Positions 6,865-11,552 of a stretch of DNA of 11,552 nt are shown here, in pieces (within the stretch, counting starts at the first letter, position 1; each line of letters starts with the position of its first letter). The notes under the pieces are model-generated. The model was not told where the DNA came from, did not search any database, and worked only from the letters and a program-made list of their open reading frames with translations. Origin of the DNA: Dethiosulfovibrio sp. (lineage in GTDB: Bacteria > Synergistota > Synergistia > Synergistales > Dethiosulfovibrionaceae); assembly GCA_028709985.1 (NCBI GenBank), contig JAQUTB010000028.1, forward strand, positions 1 to 11,552. The letters run 5' to 3'. A program made the translations under genes and the position numbers.

Positions 6865-7986
6865 CTACAGGACCACCAGGTTATCCCTGTGGACCACCTC
6901 GTCGAAATCCCTCTCTCCCAGAAGCGACTCTATCTCATCGGTCTGTCTTCCGAGTATGGCCAGGACGTCGGGGCTGTCGTAGTTGACCAGTCCCCTGGCG
7001 ACCTCCTCGCCGTGTATCCCCTGGATCGACACAATCTGCCCTCTGGAGAAATCCCCTCTGACCGCTATAACGCCGGAGGGGAGAAGGCTTCCCCCCCTGT
7101 CCTTCAGGGCCAGAACCGCTCCGTCGTCTATAACCAAAACCCCCTGGGGCCTGGCCCCGGAGGCTATCCACCTTTTTCTGCCGTGCCGACCCTCCTGGGC
7201 CGGGAGGAAAAGGGTCCCAAGATGCTCTCCCTCCACCACTCGTCTGACGACCCTGTCCTCCCCTCCGCTTGCTATCACCATGGGAATGCCAGCGGGAAGG
7301 GCTATATCCGCAGCGGCCAATTTTGTGTACATCCCACCGCTGGCGAAGCTGGACCCCCTTCCGGTGGAGTTCTGTCTTATGGAGTCCGATATGTGCTCCA
7401 CCACCGGAAGCAGCACAGCATCGGGGTTCTCCTTGGGGTTTTTGTCGTAAAGGCCGTCTATGTCGGACAATATTATAAGCAGGTCCGCCTGGACCGCCAC
7501 CGCCACCAGGGCCGATAGGGTATCGTTGTCGCCGAACTTTATCTCCTCCACCGCCACGGTGTCGTTTTCGTTGATTATAGGGACCACCCCGAGCTCCAGT
7601 AGACCGCATAGGGTGTTTCTTATGTTCAGATACCTTGGCCTGTCATCGAAGGCGTCCCTGGTGAGCAACACCTGCCCCACGGTCTGGCCGTACTCCCCGA
7701 AGAACTTTTCGTACATCTGCATCAGCGAGGCCTGCCCCACAGCAGCAAGGGCCTGTTTCAGCGGAAGGGTAGAAGGTCGCTCTCTCAGCCCCATTCGCCC
7801 GACGCCAGCTCCGACCGCACCGGAAGTTATGAGTATGACGTCCTTACCCTGGTTATGCAGGTCCGACAGAGCTCTGGCCAACCTCTCCATGCGCAATAAA
7901 TTAAGTTTACCTGTGTCGTGAGTTATGGTGCTTGTACCAACCTTGACCACTATCCTACGACAGTTTTTCAGATCCGACCTATCCAT
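6865..7986 (-). CDS. proB: Glutamate 5-kinase with PUA domain
   Basis: ProB phosphorylates glutamate to gamma-glutamyl phosphate, the committed and usually proline-inhibited step of proline synthesis. At 373 residues it has the length of two-domain enzymes. ATG 7986 has GGGGTGAG five bases upstream. The amino-acid kinase domain (about 10-260) shows IVVKVGTSTI, ITSGAVGAG (53-61), VGQVLLTR, IINENDTV (137-144), FGDNDTLSALVA (151-162), LSDIDGLYDKNP (173-184) and SGGMYTKLAAA (216-226). The C-terminal PUA domain (about 277-360) includes ARPQGVLVIDDGA and GVIAVRGDFSRGQIV; it is typical of bacterial ProB. It is the first gene of the operon with proA and ddl, and lies just downstream of a 260-bp structured element. 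Confidence 0.96.
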   Translation of the reverse strand: MDRSDLKNCRRIVVKVGTSTITHDTGKLNLLRMERLARALSDLHNQGKDVILITSGAVGAGVGRMGLRERPSTLPLKQALAAVGQASLMQMYEKFFGEYGQTVGQVLLTRDAFDDRPRYLNIRNTLCGLLELGVVPIINENDTVAVEEIKFGDNDTLSALVAVAVQADLLIILSDIDGLYDKNPKENPDAVLLPVVEHISDSIRQNSTGRGSSFASGGMYTKLAAADIALPAGIPMVIASGGEDRVVRRVVEGEHLGTLFLPAQEGRHGRKRWIASGARPQGVLVIDDGAVLALKDRGGSLLPSGVIAVRGDFSRGQIVSIQGIHGEEVARGLVNYDSPDVLAILGRQTDEIESLLGERDFDEVVHRDNLVVL

Positions 7987-8129
7987 GATAACTCACCCCG
8001 ATACGGTTGTAGTAGCTTAGGAGCATCTCTAAAAGATCACGTTAGAGTCTCCTCGGAGAGACCGTCCCGCCAGTGCCCTGTCTCGCCCAGGCGTATTTTC
8101 GGCCTGCCTGTTCCGTACGAACCGCCTCG

Positions 8130-8150
8130 GAGGGCACGTCCTGTGCCCCC
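8130..8150 (-). promoter_or_regulatory. Apical hairpin A with CsrA-like loop CAGGACG
   Basis: On the minus strand GGGGGCAC and GTGCCCTC form an 8-bp stem (one G-U pair) around loop AGGAC, so loop plus closing pair read CAGGACG. E. coli CsrB repeats are CAGGA(U/A/C)G in hairpin loops, bound by CsrA. The match is seen in the sequence; binding is inference. Confidence 0.45.
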
Positions 8151-8157
8151 TCGGCTT

Positions 8158-8178
8158 GGGGCGACGTCCTGTCGCCCC
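8158..8178 (-). promoter_or_regulatory. Apical hairpin B with CsrA-like loop CAGGACG
   Basis: GGGGCGAC and GTCGCCCC form a perfect 8-bp stem around the same loop AGGAC as hairpin A. The stems differ in sequence by paired changes while ACAGGACGT is kept, the pattern expected when loop sequence and pairing are both selected. Confidence 0.45.
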
Positions 8179-8280
8179 ATTCGTACTACACGACGGCATG
8201 CCGAAAATACGGGCTCAAACGGGCTCTGTCGGAACGATCTCTCCGAGGATCGGCGCTTTTAGAGATACCCTTAAGGGGAT

Positions 8281-8286
8281 ATTATA
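8281..8286 (-). promoter_or_regulatory. TATAAT -10 element at the outer edge of the inverted repeat
   Basis: On the minus strand a perfect TATAAT lies between the stop of the AsmA/TamB-like gene (8291) and the repeat. A start site would fall near 8275, the first base of the repeat, giving proB a leader of about 290 nt. No convincing -35 is present at 16-18 bp, so the call is tentative. Confidence 0.35.
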
Positions 8287-8290
8287 CAGC

Positions 8291-11200
8291 TCAGTTTCCC
8301 CCTCCGAGGATATTTTGGAGGACCTTTCCTGCCTCCTGCTCCAAAGCGTCTTTAAGCTGATCCTCCAGATTTTTGGGCTCCTCCTGAGGGACAGGCTGAG
8401 AGGGGACCGATGACGGAGGCGTAATCGACGCGGCAGGGGCCTCTTGAGCTGGAGCTGGCTCTATCTTGGACGGCCCAACCTTAAGCCCCTTGACGGAGGA
8501 GGAATCCAACGTCCCCACGACCTGGAAAGAGATATCCCTGAAATCATCCTTGGATATGCCCTGCTGAGCACCTCCAAGGGCTCCACCGATAATCGCAGCG
8601 ATGGTCCCTGCTCCTCCGCCTAGTACGCCACCGACCCCTGCTCCCACCACGGCGTTAAGAAGCCTCATATTGACCTCCCCAGCACAGTCCAGGGCCAATT
8701 TCCTGTTGGGGCCTATAACCCCGGAGGACACGAAGGACCTGTAAATTGGGTCTCCGTCGTGGGCCTGAACCGAGGCCTTATCCAGGGTAAACACGTCGTT
8801 CACCAGATGGAACGTCCCGTTGGCGGAACGATAGCGGATGCCGTCGGTCCCGTGAAGCGACGCTGCCACCTGGGCCAGGGGGAATCCCACCACCTGACCT
8901 CCACCGAGCTCGGCTGTGCCGTTGCCCTTGAAGCTGAAGGGGGACAGGACCCCTGAGCCCTCGAACTGGGCCTTGCCTATGCCGGTCACTGTCCCATCGG
9001 TCCCGGCGAAAGCCCTTATGAGAGGGGCCACGTCGGTTCCCGAGACGGATACCTTCTTGGAAAACTTCAGGCTGTCCAGGTCAACCCAACCGGAGCCGGT
9101 CACTGAACCACCGTACAGCTCTGCCGACGCCGAAGACACCGTCAGTCTGTTTCCCTTTATCTCGATGGGATAGCTGACGTTGTTGAGCGATATATTCATC
9201 ACAGAGAGGACCGGGGCCTTTATCGACCCTGATCCGGTCATAGCCTTGCCGTCCAAGGCTCCCTTGAACGACACCGAGACCTTGCCACCGATGCCGTAGG
9301 ACTGGGCCTCAGGCAGGCCCTGAGAGGCCTTGGTGAGGTCAAGGTCGGTCCCGGACAGGCTAAACTCGCCCTTGGAGGACGCCCCGTCGAACGAACCGCT
9401 CACGGTGAAGGGGCTTCCTCCAACCGATGCCTTCCCCTCCTTCAGGGTAAAGGCCTTCCCCTTGCCCTCAACGGAGGCAGCCAGACCGTCTATCCCAACT
9501 CCCCAGGCAACCCCTTTGGGCAGGGACAGGTTCAGGGTCAGGTTCGGCTCCGCCACGGAGCCCTTGGCGGTCAAAACAGCGGAAAGAGCCCCGGACAGGG
9601 GCAGATCCACCAGCTTGGCGATACCTATACCGTCGCCCTTGACGGACAGATCCACAACTGGAGACTCGCCAAGTCCCAGCGAGCCCGACGCAGCAAGGCT
9701 ACCGCCTGCCACCGACGCTGAGCCCAAAAGGGCCATAGAGGCGGCCTTTCCCTTGAGCTGAAGGTCCACCTTCTCCAAAGAGATCTGAGACATGGCAACC
9801 TTGGACGATTTTATACCCAGCTGCATCGACGGATCGGACAGGTCGCCGTCCAGGGAGAAATCGGCATCCGTCCGGCCGACCAGACCAGGAGCGAGGTCGG
9901 ATAGGGCCGAAAGGTCCAATCCCTTCATCTCTCCCTTAAAGGAACCAGAGGGAGCCTTGCCGCCCATCGAGAGCTTGCCGGAAACAGCGAGAGGGGCCCC
10001 TCTCCAGCTCGCATGAGCGGAGGGAATATCCAGATCGGTCCCTCTGAGAACGAACTTAACTGTCGGATCGTTCAGGACTTGCTCAAACCCCGAAAGGGAC
10101 GGCGCGCTGACCGTTCCGGTTATTGAAGGCTCGGCCAGATTTCCCTTTATGGACAGGTCCATGTCGATTAGGCCTGACACGGGGAGAGGACCGCTGAGCA
10201 TGGAGGCGATGAGGTCCGTTGGGACCTTTCTGACCTTGAAAAGCAGTTTAGCTTCGGGGGCTCCCTTTCCGAAGGATATGCCTCCCTCCAGATAGGCTGG
10301 CTGCCCCTGAAACACCGTCTTAGCCGAGACAGATGCCTTGCCGTCCGGGGTCAGAGCCACAGAGGCCCAGCTCTGAGAGAGGCCGTATCCCATGACCTTA
10401 AGGGACTCCGCCCTGGCCTTCACCGTGCCCTTCAGCTTATCCACAGGTCCCTCCAGGGCCACGGACAGCGACTGGACGACACCGGACAGTTCCTTGGGGA
10501 TCTGCGGATAGGACGCCCTGAGCCTGTCCAGATCGGCGTCGGAGGCATCCATCTTCAGATCTATTATGGGCCGCTCTTCGCCAAACCGAGAGGACAGGGC
10601 CCCGGCCAAGGGAACCCCAGCCACGACAGCCTTCAGGTCCGGCAGATCCAGGGCCATATCCTGATAGGCAAAATTTCCGGCAAGACCGCTAACAGGTATC
10701 GCGGCAAGAACCCCGTCGAAGCCGACAGAGCCGTTCACCACAGGGGATTCCAAAGTGCCTCCCACATCGAAGGCCATCGACACCTTCCCGGAGAAGGACG
10801 CACCGGCAAGATCCGGCCACAGACCAGCCAACTCAGCTAGGTTAAGATCCCGGACCTCCCCCTTGGCGGCCAGGTCCGGGAACACGTCCCCCTGGGCCTT
10901 GACCTTGCCCGATCCCACGGACATGTCGAGATCTCTCAAGGTCAGGAAAGATCCCCCATAAAGCCCGGAAACGGCCCCCTTGGCGGGAACCCCGCCATAG
11001 GCCACGTCCAGGCCGAGATCGAAGGCCAGGCCTCGGTCATCCTTGAACCTGGCGGAGATATCCTTTATCTCCAGAATCCCGCCTGGCAGCCCCAGGGAGG
11101 ATTTTACCACCGACACAGACCCGACCGGAACAGAAGGCGGCCCAGAGGCATCCGACTTGGGCAACCCATTGACCAGAGCCGTCAACTGGTCCAGATCGGT

Positions 11201-11515
11201 CGATATCCCGGACAGGATAACCCTGTCCACCACGGCTCCGCCTCTCAGGAGGGCCAACAGGTTGGGCTTAACCTCCAAAGAGGGCAGATCCAGAGAGTAT
11301 TCCCCGTCTTTGACCAGCGAGAGCTCCTTGAGGGCATATCCCTTAAGGGGATTTCCCGATATCTCCCCCAACGAGACCTTAGCCTGAAGGGTCTGGGTGA
11401 GGGCCTTAATCGCCTGGTCCCGAACCACCCCTGTCCCCAGATCGGTCACAGAAAGGGCGACTCCCACCACAGCGACGAAAGCCAGCGACAGGACCGCTAT
11501 TTTCCTTTTGCTCAA
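8291..11515 (-). CDS. AsmA/TamB-like inner-membrane-anchored envelope protein
   Basis: This 1074-residue protein starts at TTG 11515, six bases after GGGAGGG. Residues 5-23 are an uncleaved-looking membrane anchor after the basic MSKRKI. The rest is periplasmic: long runs of short beta strands of the type G-x-V-x-G-S/T, with recurring units such as GTLESPVVNGSVGFDG, GNLAEPSITGTVSAPSLSG and GSVAEPNLTLNLSLP. That is the pattern of AsmA/TamB (DUF490) proteins, thought to form hydrophobic grooves moving lipids between membranes or to aid outer-membrane assembly. Near the C-terminus come a Gly/Ala-rich stretch (952-986, VGAGVGGVLGGGAG), a Pro-rich linker (about 1018-1048) and a final amphipathic helix (NLEDQLKDALEQEAGKVLQ). 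E. coli TamB is about 1260 residues, so this one is somewhat shorter. I cannot decide between TamB proper and another AsmA-like group. Confidence 0.85.
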   Translation of the reverse strand: MSKRKIAVLSLAFVAVVGVALSVTDLGTGVVRDQAIKALTQTLQAKVSLGEISGNPLKGYALKELSLVKDGEYSLDLPSLEVKPNLLALLRGGAVVDRVILSGISTDLDQLTALVNGLPKSDASGPPSVPVGSVSVVKSSLGLPGGILEIKDISARFKDDRGLAFDLGLDVAYGGVPAKGAVSGLYGGSFLTLRDLDMSVGSGKVKAQGDVFPDLAAKGEVRDLNLAELAGLWPDLAGASFSGKVSMAFDVGGTLESPVVNGSVGFDGVLAAIPVSGLAGNFAYQDMALDLPDLKAVVAGVPLAGALSSRFGEERPIIDLKMDASDADLDRLRASYPQIPKELSGVVQSLSVALEGPVDKLKGTVKARAESLKVMGYGLSQSWASVALTPDGKASVSAKTVFQGQPAYLEGGISFGKGAPEAKLLFKVRKVPTDLIASMLSGPLPVSGLIDMDLSIKGNLAEPSITGTVSAPSLSGFEQVLNDPTVKFVLRGTDLDIPSAHASWRGAPLAVSGKLSMGGKAPSGSFKGEMKGLDLSALSDLAPGLVGRTDADFSLDGDLSDPSMQLGIKSSKVAMSQISLEKVDLQLKGKAASMALLGSASVAGGSLAASGSLGLGESPVVDLSVKGDGIGIAKLVDLPLSGALSAVLTAKGSVAEPNLTLNLSLPKGVAWGVGIDGLAASVEGKGKAFTLKEGKASVGGSPFTVSGSFDGASSKGEFSLSGTDLDLTKASQGLPEAQSYGIGGKVSVSFKGALDGKAMTGSGSIKAPVLSVMNISLNNVSYPIEIKGNRLTVSSASAELYGGSVTGSGWVDLDSLKFSKKVSVSGTDVAPLIRAFAGTDGTVTGIGKAQFEGSGVLSPFSFKGNGTAELGGGQVVGFPLAQVAASLHGTDGIRYRSANGTFHLVNDVFTLDKASVQAHDGDPIYRSFVSSGVIGPNRKLALDCAGEVNMRLLNAVVGAGVGGVLGGGAGTIAAIIGGALGGAQQGISKDDFRDISFQVVGTLDSSSVKGLKVGPSKIEPAPAQEAPAASITPPSSVPSQPVPQEEPKNLEDQLKDALEQEAGKVLQNILGGGN

Positions 11516-11552
11516 TTTTATCCCTCCCTATATGATAGGTTTTACGGTTTGA

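Larger units (their letters stand above)
8016..8275 (-). repeat. 260-bp imperfect inverted repeat; structured proB leader RNA or MITE-like element
   Basis: The two arms are nested and match in order from outside to inside. The outer 20-nt ends are 8016-8035 and 8256-8275, with the 11 bases ATCTCTAAAAG perfect and changes outside them mostly transitions. CCTCGGAGAGA (8051-8061) matches the complement of 8238-8248; GTATTTTCGGC (8093-8103) that of 8200-8210, with TGCC continuing at 8105-8108 and 8195-8198; GTACGAA (8115-8121) that of 8180-8186. Inside lie two further hairpins. The blocks are separated by mismatched stretches, as in a folded RNA or an eroded inverted repeat. No coding frame fills it. 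It accounts for most of the 304-bp gap between proB and the gene upstream. No clear target-site duplication is seen, which weighs against but does not exclude a mobile element. Confidence 0.75.

Noticed and set aside
6889..7518. Plus-strand 209-codon frame opposite proB
   Set aside because: Antisense shadow of proB with no ribosome site or domain pattern.
6935..7609. Long minus-strand alternative frame of 224 codons inside proB
   Set aside because: Low-complexity Gly/Arg-rich shadow of a clearly real proB frame in GC-rich DNA.
7987..8290. T-box or proline-type riboswitch upstream of proB
   Set aside because: proBA genes of Firmicutes can carry T-boxes, but neither the T-box consensus (AGGGTGGNACCGCG) nor an antiterminator/terminator pair with T-run is seen.
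11516..11552. Possible 3' end of another minus-strand gene at the right edge
   Set aside because: Two frames reach a stop within the 37 bases, but too little sequence is present to support a gene.

Overview
The window looks like chromosomal DNA from a GC-rich, flagellated or chemotactic diderm bacterium. The evidence is an AsmA/TamB-type envelope protein, a periplasmic protein with a flagellar assembly T-like N-terminus, a large methyl-accepting chemotaxis protein and a Ddl ligase. Strong GGAGG-type ribosome sites combined with GTG and TTG starts, and the gene mix, suggest Synergistota (Dethiosulfovibrio-like). This lineage is inference from gene content, not a sequence match. No tRNA, rRNA, CRISPR array, insertion sequence or phage gene was seen.

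Layout. Positions 1-290 (minus) hold the 5' part of a secreted FlgT_N-like protein that runs off the left edge. Its promoter sits back to back with a plus-strand promoter at about 374-403. The plus-strand promoter drives a leader with a terminator-like hairpin, a 31-codon ORF with an excellent ribosome site (496-591), and a TAATG-coupled gene (591-1112) for an acidic, Cys-rich, single-pass membrane coiled-coil protein of unknown function. A bidirectional terminator (1120-1153) separates this from a convergent GNAT acetyltransferase (1152-1913, minus). Next comes a chemotaxis transducer (2181-4355, minus) with a strong hairpin right after its stop codon.

From 4612 to 8286 lies a minus-strand operon, proB-proA-ddl, with gaps of about 21 and 2 nt and an intrinsic terminator after ddl. 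ProB and ProA carry out the first two steps of proline synthesis; Ddl makes D-Ala-D-Ala for peptidoglycan. Upstream of proB, 304 bp contain no gene but hold a 260-bp imperfect inverted repeat (8016-8275). At its tip are two adjacent hairpins whose minus-strand loops both read CAGGACG, the sequence of CsrA-binding loops. This is the most unusual object in the window: a candidate structured leader or small RNA, or a MITE-like element. Upstream of it lies a 1074-codon AsmA/TamB-like gene (8291-11515, minus) with a good ribosome site before a TTG start.

How the parts fit together: the window is mainly envelope and amino-acid housekeeping (proline synthesis, cell-wall precursor synthesis, lipid or outer-membrane homeostasis) plus motility and chemotaxis. 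Two loci, upstream of 591 and upstream of proB, show RNA-level structure that suggests post-transcriptional control.
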